Shown here: one piece after another, positions 12,441-22,894 of the stretch
Layout of the letters: each line of letters starts with the position of its first letter
Numbering within the stretch: the first letter of the stretch is position 1
Program-made: the position numbers and the translations under genes
Notes under the pieces: generated by a model
The model's database searches: none
The model's input: the letters and a program-made list of their open reading frames with translations, nothing else
What the model was told of the DNA's origin: nothing
Source of the DNA: Chrysomallon squamiferum
Lineage: Eukaryota > Mollusca > Gastropoda > Neomphalida > Peltospiridae
Length of the DNA: 42,500 nt
Direction: 5' to 3'
Assembly (NCBI GenBank): GCA_012295275.1
Contig: CM022667.1
Span: 1,266,443-1,308,942 of the forward strand

Positions 12441-12627
12441 ATTGCTTATATCTTCTTTTTAACATTTAAAAGAAAGAAAAAATTTGAAATTTAAATTTAT
12501 TATTATTATCATTTTTTAATATTTGTTTTTTTAACTTTTTTTTTCAATCATAAATGAAATGAATCTTGGTGTGTCTGTTTACATTGTGATAATGTGCTGT
12601 ATAAATCTGAACCATTGTGACAGCTAT

Positions 12628-12629
12628 AT

Positions 12630-12672
<43 letters not shown>
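12628..12672. repeat. TG microsatellite
   Basis: Uninterrupted GT/TG repeat of about 42 bp. Flanked by featureless AT-rich DNA. Confidence 0.92.
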
Positions 12673-12939
12673 ACTTATGATGTATTTATTTATCTATTTA
12701 TGTATGTCTGTATGAAAATTGTAACAGTTAAAAAAATAAATAAATAAAAAATTATAATAATCATAATTTACCTATTAAATTCCATAGTTATGTAACCAGA
12801 ATCATGTATATTTACACACAAAAAAACCCCAGCACAGATAGAAAATTAGGACAGCGGTCACTTTTACCAAGCCAACCAGCTGACTGCCTTTTTTTTCTTT
12901 CTTTCTTTTTTCTTTCTTACTACTATCTGACCCATACAG

Positions 12940-13354
12940 CCAGGTCATTTGGCCAGCAGTGACCTCCAGCTGATTGATGGGAAATCAACAACACTAGGTT
13001 GACCCCAGACACGACTTGACCCAAATAGGTGGCCAGTTTGTTGTCTTTCATTCACAGAAGCTGGCAACGATGCCGGTGGTGTAGCGTATAGTAGAGTATT
13101 GATTGAACGTGAGTTAGCCTGGCTGCGTCGTTCGTCTGTCTGATCTACAGCCAGCCCAGTCGAAACTGTTGCAGGTTTCCCCTGAAGGTTGGTAGTGTAC
13201 GTACAGGCGTGCTACACTCTGCTGCACTCTCTCTCCCGCTAACCACAACGCATAGTATGTACGGAGGTCAGCTCAGCAGAATAAGAACAGGCTGGCGTGG
13301 ATAGATAGTCGGTAGAAACGACGCTGTCGTCATAGCGGTCTTTTCAACGGAAAG
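12940..13354 (+). other. Candidate promoter and first (5' UTR) exon
   Basis: This is the clearest non-repetitive, GC-richer, CpG-containing island in the left half of the window. It ends AACGGAAAG followed by GTATTT at 13355, a good splice donor, after which AT-rich intron-like DNA resumes at once. There is no long frame. Two short upstream frames occur (an ATG at 13073 with 4 codons and an ATG at 13257 with 15 codons), as is common in long 5' leaders. I infer a TATA-less promoter with a non-coding first exon of the downstream + strand gene. Vertebrate ATXN1 also has a long 5' leader. The transcription start cannot be placed by eye. Confidence 0.35.
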
Positions 13355-13633
13355 GTATTTATTGTTGCTTTACGAGTGAAAATGTTATTACTTGAGTTGG
13401 TGTTTTTTTTCTGTCAACTTGAGTCGCATGCTGGTTTTGTTTTTCTTTGTTTACATTTGATTTGTTTGATTTTTAAATTAAAAAAAAAAGAATGTAAACT
13501 TGTAGTTTAAAATATAAATAAAATATGTGTCGGGAATACTCCTTACATCAGCATTTAAAATAACTTAGTCATAAGTGTGTGTTATTGATGTTGTGTGTAT
13601 CTGGTGTTTAATTAAATGGTAAATATTTAAATA

Positions 13634-13714
13634 TATATATATATATATACGTATATATAATCACCAATACCTTACTAGCTTATGTGTGGTTGTTTATAAT
13701 ATTCTGTTTATTTT

Positions 13715-13764
<50 letters not shown>

Positions 13765-13894
13765 TGGTGTGTGTATGGATGTTTTTTAAATTTCATTTTA
13801 GTGTATATTTGTATACGTACAGACATACACACTAACACACATTTACACATATATTTACATATACCTACATATCCATAAACATGTATACAGACAT

Positions 13895-13936
<42 letters not shown>
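13634..13936. repeat. AT, GT and CA tracts including an inverted GT/CA pair
   Basis: An AT run (13634-13655), a GT run (13717-13757, ending in GAGAGAG) and, about 140 bp later, a CA run (13899-13933) with CATA/GACA-rich flanks. The GT and CA runs could pair within a transcript. Open frames are repeat shadows. Confidence 0.9.
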
Positions 13937-13939
<3 letters not shown>

Positions 13940-13989
13940 TACATGTTCAACACACACAGACATAGACATAGACAAGCACATACAGACAC

Positions 13990-14878
13990 ACACATGTTGT
14001 TCTGTCTGTGTGTCTGTGAGAGTGTTGATGGTGACAACAGACGGTTGTTGTGTCTGACAGAGAGAATTGTTACATGACTGGAATTGATTAATCATTCAAA
14101 TCCAGCATGTGCTTCAAGATGTCTCCAGCATTCATAACAACACTGCCCTGTTAACTTCGTGTTTTGGGGGCTAAGGCAGAGGTTTTCTGGGTCAGGTAGC
14201 AGTTGTTACTTTGTTGAGAGGGGGAGGGGGAAGGGGGTGAGTCTGTTGAAAGTATTACTTCTTTCTGCCTTGTCTTCAGGCCCCTACACCATAAATCTTT
14301 GAGTCAAGTTTCAGATTGCGTTCAGGTCTGGGTTTAGGTCTGCCTGTATAATCTGACTTCACACTCGCTAATACTTGAGAGATAAGGAGTTACAAGAGGG
14401 CTTAATCTTTCAGTTTTAAATTAAATTTTATTTTGAATTTGTTTATAAGTATACTATTTCAGTATTTGCTGAATTAATCTTTCTTATAATATTTCATTCA
14501 GTGTCTTGAATATTTATGTTATATTAAATTTTTTTTATTTTTTTTATTATTTTGTGTCTCAGTTTTATTTAGAATGTGTTTATCTGTGTACTTGATACAG
14601 AATTTAAATATTTTTTTGAATACTTTACTTATAAAGATTTTCAGTTTCTTTAATTTTGTTTTTCTGTCTTTAGAATTAATTACTATCAGCTGTATTACTT
14701 TTTATATAAGTTTATATTATATACTGTCAAAAATTATTTTAAATGTGAGCTTTTGAGTATATTAAATGTATCCTAGCTTAAATAGTATTATCAGATAAAC
14801 ATGTGTTTGTGTTATGGCATGTCTTCAAAAATAAAATTTATAATTTACTTGTGACTGTGATTTTGATCCAAACACTTG
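13990..14878. other. Unique sequence with a G-rich patch, then AT-rich DNA
   Basis: 14090-14400 is a less AT-rich island without a convincing frame. It contains three 5-base G runs separated by A and AA at 14220-14237, plus another G run at 14166-14170. From 14400 on the sequence is AT-rich and featureless. Confidence 0.5.
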
Positions 14879-14903
14879 ATCTCTCTCTCTCTCTCTCTTT
14901 CTC

Positions 14904-14970
<67 letters not shown>

Positions 14971-14971
14971 T
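14879..14971. repeat. CT and CTGT microsatellite
   Basis: CT repeats flank a perfect CTGT/TGTC tetranucleotide block (about 14905-14942). Leu-Ser and Arg-Glu frames are shadows. Confidence 0.92.
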
Positions 14972-15181
14972 TTTTTTTGTCTCTATGTCTCTGTATACAT
15001 CTTTCTGTCAGACATAACACACACACACACACACGCAGAAAAATATGACATACACACGCACCAGAGCAGAAACAAGACTATATCACTGTTGTAGTGTATG
15101 TACAATGGGAGGATTTCCTTCACGTAATTACACGGACACGGATGGACACAGATCGAGCCAGAAAAGGGTTTTTAAGCAAAT

Positions 15182-15189
15182 TATATAAG
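15182..15189 (+). promoter_or_regulatory. TATA-box-like motif
   Basis: TATATAAG matches the TATAWAAR consensus and lies in an island of ordinary composition (15040-15320), about 130 bp upstream of a strong donor at 15319. In DNA this AT-rich a chance match is quite possible, so the call depends on the neighbouring exon candidate. Confidence 0.2.
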
Positions 15190-15209
15190 ATAAGAATTCA
15201 AGTAAATTG

Positions 15210-15318
15210 AGACACAGGAAATGTTTTAGTGGTAATATCTCGGCTCACCATCTGTGCAGTTTACACACACTGTTGTCATACAAGTGTGTGCTGAGTGTTT
15301 TTAGTTCACAGCAGTCCG
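15210..15318 (+). other. Candidate alternative first exon with GTGAGT donor
   Basis: The sequence CAGTCCG is followed at 15319 by GTGAGT, the canonical metazoan donor core. With the TATA-like motif at 15182 the start of transcription would fall near 15212. There is no long frame, so it would be 5' UTR. The start coordinate is inferred from the usual TATA-to-start distance and not observed. Confidence 0.22.
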
Positions 15319-15428
15319 GTGAGTAGTTTAGATCTATTAGAGCTGGTAAATAAAATACTGTATTGTATTGTATGTAGGCAGTAAGTGTAACTGTGGGTAA
15401 ATATTTCTCTTTGTAGAACATGTTATAC

Positions 15429-15920
15429 AGCTGTTGTTGTTGTTGTTGTTGTTTGTTGTATGAGTTTTTTTAGTAGTAGTAGTAGTATTTGTGGTAATAA
15501 TTAATTTCATTAGTAGTAGTAGTAGTAGTGAGGGTAGTATCAGTGGAAGTAAACATTATAGTACTGGCAGTAATAGTTGTTCTGTTAATACTGGTCATAG
15601 TAACAGTAGTAAGAATTATTGTAGTAGTAATGGTGGTGGTGGTAGGAATGGTAGTAACTGGAGTAGTAGTACTTGTTACAGTAATGCTACCAGTGCAAAC
15701 AGTAATAGCCATAACAGTAGTAGTAGTAGTAGTAGCAATAGTTGTAAGAACAGTAATAGTGAATAGTAGTTATAAAAGAGATAGTAGCAGAAGTGGTTAT
15801 AGTTTAAATATAATAATACTAGTATTAACAATAATATAGTAAAAGAGCTAGTAAAAGTACAGTACTATTATTGACAGTAGTATAGTAGTAGTAATAGTAG
15901 TAGTAATAGTAGAACTAGTA
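15429..15920. repeat. GTT patch and imperfect AGT array (plus-strand AGT)
   Basis: GTT repeats (15431-15452), then about 440 bp of AGT with AAT, TGT, GGT and AGC variants. All long frames inside (Ser/Asn/Gly-rich on plus, Thr-rich on minus) are repeat registers. Confidence 0.92.
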
Positions 15921-16685
15921 AGAAAAGATACAGTATCAACATTTTGCTATATAACATTTGAGGCAATAGAATTATTCAGTTCATATTAGTCTTTTGTTTG
16001 AACCTTATCTTTGTATCATGATTGACTACATTTGTATTAGTTATTCTAGTTTGTGTTTGTGTGTTAATGAATACACTGTTAATGGTTATGTATGTATGTT
16101 TGTTTAACTGTGAAGTTTTATATGTTTATTTGAGTGCCTGTGAATGTGTGTGTAGATATATGTGTATGATTATATTTTATAATTATCTTTTAATAAAAAA
16201 TAAAGCCCAAAATAAGCATTATAAAATAAATTTGTGGTCTATTTTTTTACCAAGGGAATAAAAAAAATAAATAAATAAACTCAGTAAAATTTAACACTTT
16301 AAAAAAAATGATAATAAATATTATTAAACAGTGCAAGTTGTGATATTTTTAATACCGCAGCAATATTTATAAATCTTAACACTTCAAAGTGCTCCACCTT
16401 AGTGACATGTTTATTCCGATGCACCCACATTACCATTCACCCACTGTCACCCTTCCAGTGACTGTTACCATTGGTGCAGTTGTTTGACAAACGTTCTATG
16501 TGTGTGGCAATTACAGCTAATTGGATGTAATGCTTATTGAGACCTGAACACTTTGATCTTGTTTTAACACATGTTTTTACTTCGAGAAATGCTGGTACAT
16601 AAAATATGGAATCGATCACCTGTGTACTATCATAACCCCTACTGGTCAGGAGCACATGATTATTTCAAATTGTTTACATTGTCAT
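15921..16685. other. Unique AT-rich sequence
   Basis: No gene recognised. 16380-16660 is less AT-rich and holds a 72-codon minus-strand frame (16437-16655) of unknown character. Probably intronic. Confidence 0.5.
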
Positions 16686-16689
16686 AGCA

Positions 16690-16802
16690 ACATATGGTAG
16701 ATGTCTGTGTGTGTGTGTGTGTGCGTGCATGCGTGCGTGTTTGTTTGTGGTGTGTCTTTGCATTTGTATATTTTTCTTATTATTCACGTATTTTTAAACT
16801 TT

Positions 16803-16833
<31 letters not shown>

Positions 16834-16965
16834 AAATATTGATATCTTTCTGTTGTCATTAATCGTTCATTTTGCATATGCTAAAATTGATTTTAGGTTA
16901 AGTTATAAAAAAAAAAAAAAAAAAAAAAAAAGTATTAATTCTCATATATCAGAAAATTCAGAGAT

Positions 16966-17009
<44 letters not shown>
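16690..17009. repeat. GT, TTTA, poly-A and CA tracts
   Basis: GT with GCGT variants (16706-16745), TTTA (16799-16831), poly-A (16908-16931) and a CA run (16969-17008). Simple repeats. Confidence 0.9.
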
Positions 17010-17012
<3 letters not shown>

Positions 17013-17149
17013 AGAAATTATTACACAGACCAGCCCAACAATAGTAATAAAATTAATATATTGCATAAGTAACTATGAAAATATTTTTCTAAAGAACTAT
17101 ATATAAATCTGTTGCCATTGATTTAAAATAACAACAAAAGCAACAGCAG

Positions 17150-17430
17150 CAGCAGTTCTAGTAGTAATAAAAGCTGAAGTAGTAGTAGTAGTAATAATAA
17201 TAATAATGATAGTAGTAGTAGTAATAATAATAATGATAGTAGTAGTAATAATAATATTAGTGGTAGCAGTAATATTAATAATAGTAGTTGTAGTAATAGT
17301 AATGAAAATGGTAGTAAAGATAATCATAATACTTGTAGTAATAATAGTTATAGTAGTAATAATGTTAATAGTAACATAGTAGTAATGTACTTATGATAGT
17401 AGTAGTAGTAGTAGTAATAAAAATAGCAGT
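17150..17430. repeat. Imperfect AGT array (plus-strand AGT)
   Basis: AGT interspersed with AAT blocks, the last of the five ACT/AGT arrays. No comparable array occurs from here to the window end. Confidence 0.92.
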
Positions 17431-17586
17431 AGTAATGGACAAACAAATTATCAAGAATGGGATATTCAGATTTTTTTAATTTATGTATCAAGCAACTCTC
17501 AAAATTTACATTATTCTTAAGATATTATAACTACTAATATAGTAAATAAATAACAAAGATTTGTTTATCCTATGAAAGAATTGTTT

Positions 17587-17622
<36 letters not shown>

Positions 17623-17727
17623 ATATACGTGTTATATAAACACCCCAAAATGTATCTTTTTAAAAAAAAAAAGTAGATTTCTTTTTTTTTTTTTTTTTGA
17701 TTTATTTATTCTTTGCATCTTTCTTAG
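17431..17727. other. AT-rich spacer with AT run and T run
   Basis: Contains an AT dinucleotide run (17590-17619) and T runs (17682-17698). The latter, with the pyrimidine-rich TTTGCATCTTTCTTAG at 17712-17727, forms a strong-looking acceptor for the island that follows. Confidence 0.6.
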
Positions 17728-17941
17728 AATATTTTTCATACTTGATGAATAGTTTTGCCATGAGTTGCGAGTGCAGGAATTCCTTGGCTTACGACACATA
17801 CGCATACACAAACAGCAAGGGCTTCCCCCGGTCGGTCGGTGTTTTTCTCGTGGATTTGATAAAGCACTGAGGAATGTTTTCTGTGCTGGTTTTCTATGTG
17901 ATTCATACATCCTGGCACTTCCAGCAGTGCTATACCTCCAG
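17728..17941 (+). other. Candidate internal exon flanked by consensus splice sites
   Basis: A pyrimidine-rich tract ending CTTTCTTAG at 17727 is followed by a 214-bp unique island that ends CCTCCAG before GTAAAA at 17942, so both boundaries match consensus. An open frame starts at an ATG-less GTG-type position at 17765 and stays open through the donor for 59 codons, but its product is not recognised. The minus strand is open too, which argues against reading much into the frame. It could be a 5' UTR exon of the + strand gene. Confidence 0.3.
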
Positions 17942-17970
17942 GTAAAAACGTCTGTGCCAAAGATAGCTAA

Positions 17971-18030
17971 CCCACCACCACCACCACCTCCACCACCACC
18001 ACACCACTACCACCACCACTACTATCATCA
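17971..18030. repeat. CCA trinucleotide tract
   Basis: CCA/CAC repeats immediately downstream of the donor of the preceding candidate exon. Reads as poly-Pro then His/Tyr in one frame. I regard it as an intronic microsatellite. Confidence 0.85.
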
Positions 18031-18089
18031 GCCACGGTATTTCCTTCAGTCTGATTCATCGCCTTCAGATGCAAGAAGGAAGTACTAGA

Positions 18090-18480
18090 CTCGTTTACGT
18101 TTGCACTGGTTCCGCCCAGTCTACGCATCAGCCATCTCGGCAAGCGATCATAGTGGTTTGCTAAAAATAGATTACAAATCGGTGCTGCTCATGAGTAAGC
18201 ACATGGCTGTACAGTGTATTTGTGGCAGGCCAAAAATGGAATGTCCACCCTATTTACCAGAGTCGGTGGTTTTCTTTATTTCTGTCTCCGCCGCCACGCT
18301 GATGATAGTCTGACTGTTGTGTCCACGGCAACACACACAGACAGACAGACACACACACACGGGCTCCCGAGCAACCTGTTGGAAGGAGGCAGAGAGAGAG
18401 AGAGAGGCAGACGTGTACACACACATACACACATACACACATACACACGTACGGAGTCTCCATGTCACCACTGTAATAAG
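18090..18480 (+). other. Candidate exon or regulatory island, donor at 18481
   Basis: GC-richer unique sequence with CpGs (18090-18320), followed by CA and GA microsatellites (18330-18450), and ending TGTAATAAG before GTATGG at 18481, a good donor. A 70-codon frame (18101-18313) is not recognised. The embedded microsatellites make a coding exon unlikely. A long non-coding 5' exon or a promoter region remains possible. Confidence 0.22.
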
Positions 18481-18509
18481 GTATGGCATATATTTCTTTT
18501 ATACGCTAG

Positions 18510-18735
18510 CGTTTGTTTGTGTGTGTGTGTGTGTGTGTTGTGTGTCTATCTCTCAGTCTTTTATTGTTGTTAACACTCAACAGGTTTTGTCACTTTTTTT
18601 TTTTTTTTTTTTTTCTTCTTTTTTTTCTTCTTATCCACTGTGACAGTATGAGAGAGAGGTTTCTAAGGTCATTTGTGACCTGGTGTGTACGTCAGTCTCG
18701 CCGGCTGCTGCTGTTGTTGTTGTTGTTGTTGTTAT
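18510..18735. repeat. GT run, poly-T and GCT/GTT tract
   Basis: GT repeat (18515-18544), T run (18593-18614), and GCTGCTGCT passing into GTT repeats (18704-18733). Between them 18640-18700 is unique and unassigned. Confidence 0.88.
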
Positions 18736-18869
18736 AGTAGATGCTTCTAGATACTACAGGAAAAATGTTAATTAGCAGTTTAAGTCAACAGAAAGGACAA
18801 TGTTGCATTCTGATACGCATGAAAACAGCCGTGAGTTGTTCTTTCTTTTTTCCTTTTTTTTTCAGACTG

Positions 18870-19225
18870 TGGTATTTGTTTTTACAAATTATAGTTGTAA
18901 TTTAAATAGTAGTTTTATATATTGTTATTATTGTTGTAGTTAAAAAATTGTGGTTTTTCACAGATTATTATAGTAGTTAAAAATGGCGGTATTTTTACAA
19001 ATTGTGATATAGGTATAGTTAAAAGTAGTTAAAATTATGATTAGTTAGAAACTGGTAAATTATGATTGTGATTAAAAACAGCAATGTTTTTAGACATTGT
19101 AATTATAGTTGAAAATAGTGGTATTTGTACAAATTGCAAGTGTAGTGAAAAACAGCAGTATTTTTACAAATTATAACTGTTGTTAAAAACAGTGGTATTC
19201 TTAAAAATAACGATTACAATCTTAG
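18870..19225. repeat. Degenerate minisatellite, unit about 36-39 bp
   Basis: Units of the form AAAAACAGTGGTATTTTTAC plus AAATTATAATTGTAGTT recur about every 36-39 bp at the right end (marks near 19120, 19158 and 19193). The left part is more decayed. Confidence 0.75.
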
Positions 19226-19279
19226 TTGTTATATTCATCAGTATTAAATAACTAAGTATTCAGCACTTTATACATGTAA

Positions 19280-19429
19280 ACATTATATATATATATATAT
19301 ATACACACACACATATATATCTTGTAAGTAAATTTCTTACAGTAACAACCTTTGAATGTCCATACACTAATCTGTGTCCATGTAACATAGTTGTTGTTTA
19401 TTTAATAGAATCTACATAATTCTGGTTAC

Positions 19430-19461
<32 letters not shown>

Positions 19462-19640
19462 CATTATTATTATTATTATCATTATTATTATTATTATTAT
19501 TATTATATTTTCTGTTCTTTATTTTCTTTTTGTTGTTGTTGTTTTTCTTTCTTGTCTTTTTTCCTTTGATTTTTTTTTTCTTTCTTTTTTTTTTTTTTTT
19601 TTTAATTTTTAAATTTTAATTTTTTTTTTTTTTTTTTTAT
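19280..19640. repeat. AT/CA, ATT and poly-T tracts
   Basis: AT run with CA (19285-19318), ATT array with two CATT interruptions (19430-19505), GTT (19530-19542) and T runs (19567-19640). Confidence 0.88.
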
Positions 19641-20399
19641 CTTAACAAACAAGTATTTTACATATATAACCTTTCAGTAACAGTGTTTGATTGATTTTAT
19701 CACTGCAGCACATTTCGTATTCATTTCTGGTGCAAAGTTTACCCTAAGCTTACATCTCTGATGATGACCTTAAAATTTAGTGACCTACTTTCAACTGCAT
19801 ATAGGTTAGTTGCTTTGTCATGTAATCTTTCTAGTTTTACACAAGGAGGAAAAAAGTGCAGATTCATGAGGAAGTGCATGTTTTTGTTTATACACTATTC
19901 TTTGTTAATCAGTTAACATTTTTATGCATGAATGATCTAATACAATATTGCACATTGTATATTAAAGAGTTTGTAGATGTGAGAAAAGGTGATTGTAAAG
20001 GCAAATTTGTTCAGAAATCTCTTTGTTATATATTTGTAGTTTGTATCAAAAATAATTGAAATACTTAATTAAATTTTTATTTTATAAATAAGTAAATAGG
20101 TTTTTTTTAATGGCTGGTCCTCTTTCTTTGTTTCATTTGAAATGTTAATGGTTTCTTATTCGCACTATAGAACGTACAACCTGTTGTTGTGGTAAAATGA
20201 ACCAACCAGTCTCTCTTGTTGTATCTGAGTCACTGTAAAAATTATGTTATGCTGAGTAACTTGAAACATATTCATTTTAACAGAAATGAGAAAAATATTG
20301 TTCCGTTCACTTAATACAAATATACACTCATGTTCACATTTGATGTGAAACTTCAAAAAATAATTATGTTTAGTCACTACAAGTTCAGTATTTATTTTA
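19641..20399. other. Unique AT-rich sequence
   Basis: No coding exon, RNA gene or mobile element recognised. Frames of 67-70 codons on both strands look like chance. Confidence 0.55.
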
Positions 20400-20400
20400 A

Positions 20401-20454
<54 letters not shown>

Positions 20455-20466
20455 TAATTATTTAAT

Positions 20467-20505
<39 letters not shown>

Positions 20506-20520
20506 TTATTATTATATTTA
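20401..20520. repeat. ATT array followed by TTTA array
   Basis: Near-perfect ATT repeats (20401-20449) then TTTA/ATTT (20460-20508). Simple repeats. Confidence 0.92.
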
Positions 20521-20529
20521 ATAATGCAC

Positions 20530-21235
20530 TACATTTAGATTTTAACTGAAAACTTTAGAAAATATGTTTGTTCAGCAGTTAAAATATATACTCTCTCTCA
20601 CATCCATTGTTACTTTAAATATATTCTTTAACAAAACTTTCCACCCCAGTAATTTTTAATGCATATTTTTAAAATACATTTACATTCAGTTACTGCACAT
20701 TTTAATTTAAAATTTGAAAAAGAAAAAAAGTTATGATTATGTGCGGTACACACACCCATGTATTTTTATTTTTGTCTGAAGAATTAAATATGCAGATTCC
20801 TACTAGAGAGATATTTTTAACTGAAAGTTTAAAAATACAATTTATTCATTCACTGTAGAATACTATCTTATCACATTCTAAATTAATAATTTTTAAAAAA
20901 AAGCAACAGCATGTTACATTCATTTCATTTCTGTTGTGGGAATTAAATATTCAATATCTCACTCCCATATTTGTTTCTAATTGAAATTTTGAATGATGCA
21001 ATTATCTTCAGTTAATGCAGATATCCATCTGGTATAAATTTTAATTTAAAATTTGAAATTTCAAAAAAAAAAAGAAGAAAAAAAAAAAAAAAAAAAAAAA
21101 AAAAAACAAGGGTTTGTCATATATAACCACCCACTTTATTTGACCCACCCTGTATTTATTTTTAATTGAAATTACAAAAACTACAATTGTTGTCAGTTTG
21201 TGCAGATATTCACCTCATCCTCAAATTTAAAATTT

Positions 21236-21273
<38 letters not shown>

Positions 21274-21362
21274 CTATTATGTTCATTTTATTTCTGCAGT
21301 TTTCCCACACCATCTTTTTTATTATTTTTTTTTTTTAATTGAAAACTTTGTGAAATACAATG
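20530..21362. repeat. Degenerate tandem repeat, unit about 160-185 bp, about 5 copies
   Basis: Recurring order: TTTTTAATTGAAAATTT, a block like CAATTATGTTCAGTTAATGCA then GATATTCATCT, TTTAATTTAAAATTTG, an A-run, then TGTTACATTCATTTCATTTC. TTTAATTGAAA marks occur near 20815, 20977, 21161 and 21335. Long A-runs at 21065-21106 and 21242-21270 replace the same position in two units. The last unit runs directly into the open frame at 21291-21581. Confidence 0.75.
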
Positions 21363-21581
21363 GGATTCCATGACAACTTGCAGTGGGACGTCATCTGTTA
21401 TTTCATCTTCGCCGAGTGGCAATTCTCGATTTGTTGTTTGGGTGGATACCACACGGTTATTTAACTCGGGAGAATTTTGATTCACAGGCACACAACTGTG
21501 AATTATTTGTGGTCTTATCTCCGTGTTGAAGATAACAAGGAAAGTACGAGGATACTCTGAACCTGCTTTTTGAAAAGAAAT
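21291..21581 (-). pseudogene. Unassigned 97-codon minus-strand open frame (possible exon or relic)
   Basis: A stop-free minus-strand frame bounded by TAA at 21582-21584 and a stop at 21288-21290. Its upstream two thirds read like ordinary protein (mixed composition, for example GSEYPRTFLVIFNTEIRPQ), while its tail is Lys-rich sequence contributed by the last tandem repeat unit. An acceptor-like TTTTCAAAAAGCAG precedes 21562 on this strand. No clear donor is seen, and the plus strand has a shorter plausible frame as well. I do not recognise a family. It may be a decayed gene, a dispersed repeat or a chance frame in a less AT-rich island. Confidence 0.22.
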
Positions 21582-21624
21582 TTAAACTTTTTGAAAGACG
21601 TTTGTACTTACGGTGATGATACCA

Positions 21625-22160
21625 TGTAATAAATATTTTTTTTTTTTTTTTTTTCTTTTGTCAATTCTTTTTCTTTATTAATGGATGTGTAATTTTTTTT
21701 TTTTTTCTGTCTTGTTTTGTATTGGTTAATTTTTTTTTTTTTTTATTTATTGGTGGAAATAATATGAATATATACATACGTTTGTGTTTGTTTGTGTGTG
21801 TGTGTGTTGTATCAAAGAATGAACACATTAGTAATTTAATATTTCTGTGTAAGTGAGAATGAGGTTTTGTATGAGTGTCATGCCCTGTGTTTGTACATGT
21901 GTCTGCTTGTATGCATGTGTGTTTGTGTGTAGGTATTTTGTATCAAAGACCAAAATATTAATTTAATATTTTCATATTATTGTTTAACGTTTGTGTGAGC
22001 ATATATATGTATATATGTGTGTATCTATTACGTATGTAAGTATATATTGAGTTTGCAACTGTACATGTTTATACTCAATGTTTGTTTCTGTGTGAGTGAA
22101 TAGAGAGAAAAAACAGGAAAAAGAAAGAGTGACAGACAGAAAGAAAGAAAAAGAATATAG
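21625..22160. repeat. T-runs and TG-rich sequence with a repeated block
   Basis: T runs (21631-21652, 21691-21706, 21730-21743), TG-rich microsatellite and a block TATCAAAGA..AATTTAATATTT that occurs twice (about 21811 and 21940), suggesting a tandem unit of about 130 bp. A GAAA-rich patch lies at 22100-22155. Confidence 0.7.
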
Positions 22161-22890
22161 AAAAGCTTTTGTCAATGTATTTACGACTGTTTACGTCTGT
22201 TTACGTCTGTGTTACTCAATGTGTCCAAGGAAGTTACATTGATTATATAACCAGATATATTTTTACACACTGTATTTATGGTACACGAGCATTTATAAAA
22301 TGGGTTTGTGGTATTTATAACATTTGTTGTTAAAAGTCAACAGTAAAACAAAAATAAAACGAAAAATAAAAATCTTAGCTGCAACAATAAGTTGTCACCT
22401 GAACCATAAACAAAGGAGTAAATGTTGAATGTTAAAAAGGATATTAAAGTTATTAATTTTAATTTAGTATCTTTGTGTAGAAAAGTGACTGTTAAAATGA
22501 AAACTGAAGCTTTATATGTATTTTACTATGTCAGGAGGCCTTAGAAATAGCAACAGTTTTTTTAATGCTATTATTATAATTTTTTTAAAGTTTTTTTTTC
22601 ATAATGTATTATTTTGTTTCATAGTAATCATGGATTAAGATATTATGGAGGAAAAAAAGAAGAAATGATTTCTAATTTTCTTTCAATTTTTAAAAATAAT
22701 ATTGTTTACATAATTATATAATAATAATAATAATAATAATAATTCAGTTGCAGTAATCAAATATTATGGGTACATTTAATGTTTAGTTTTGCTGTCACTT
22801 AGTTCAAAGACATTTATTATTGACTTATTTTAATATTAATTATAATTATCTAATTATTTATATTCAGCATTGTAAGCTGTGGCATTTGCA
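22161..22890. other. Unique AT-rich sequence
   Basis: Contains three short GTTTACG(A/T)CTGT repeats at 22180-22212 and an ATA tract (22720-22742). No gene recognised. Confidence 0.6.
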
Positions 22891-22894
22891 TAAC

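Noticed and set aside
17765-18088. 107-codon plus frame with poly-Pro and His/Tyr tail
   Set aside because: The tail is a CCA microsatellite lying beyond a good splice donor (17942). Only the part up to 17941 could be exon, and it matches no family.
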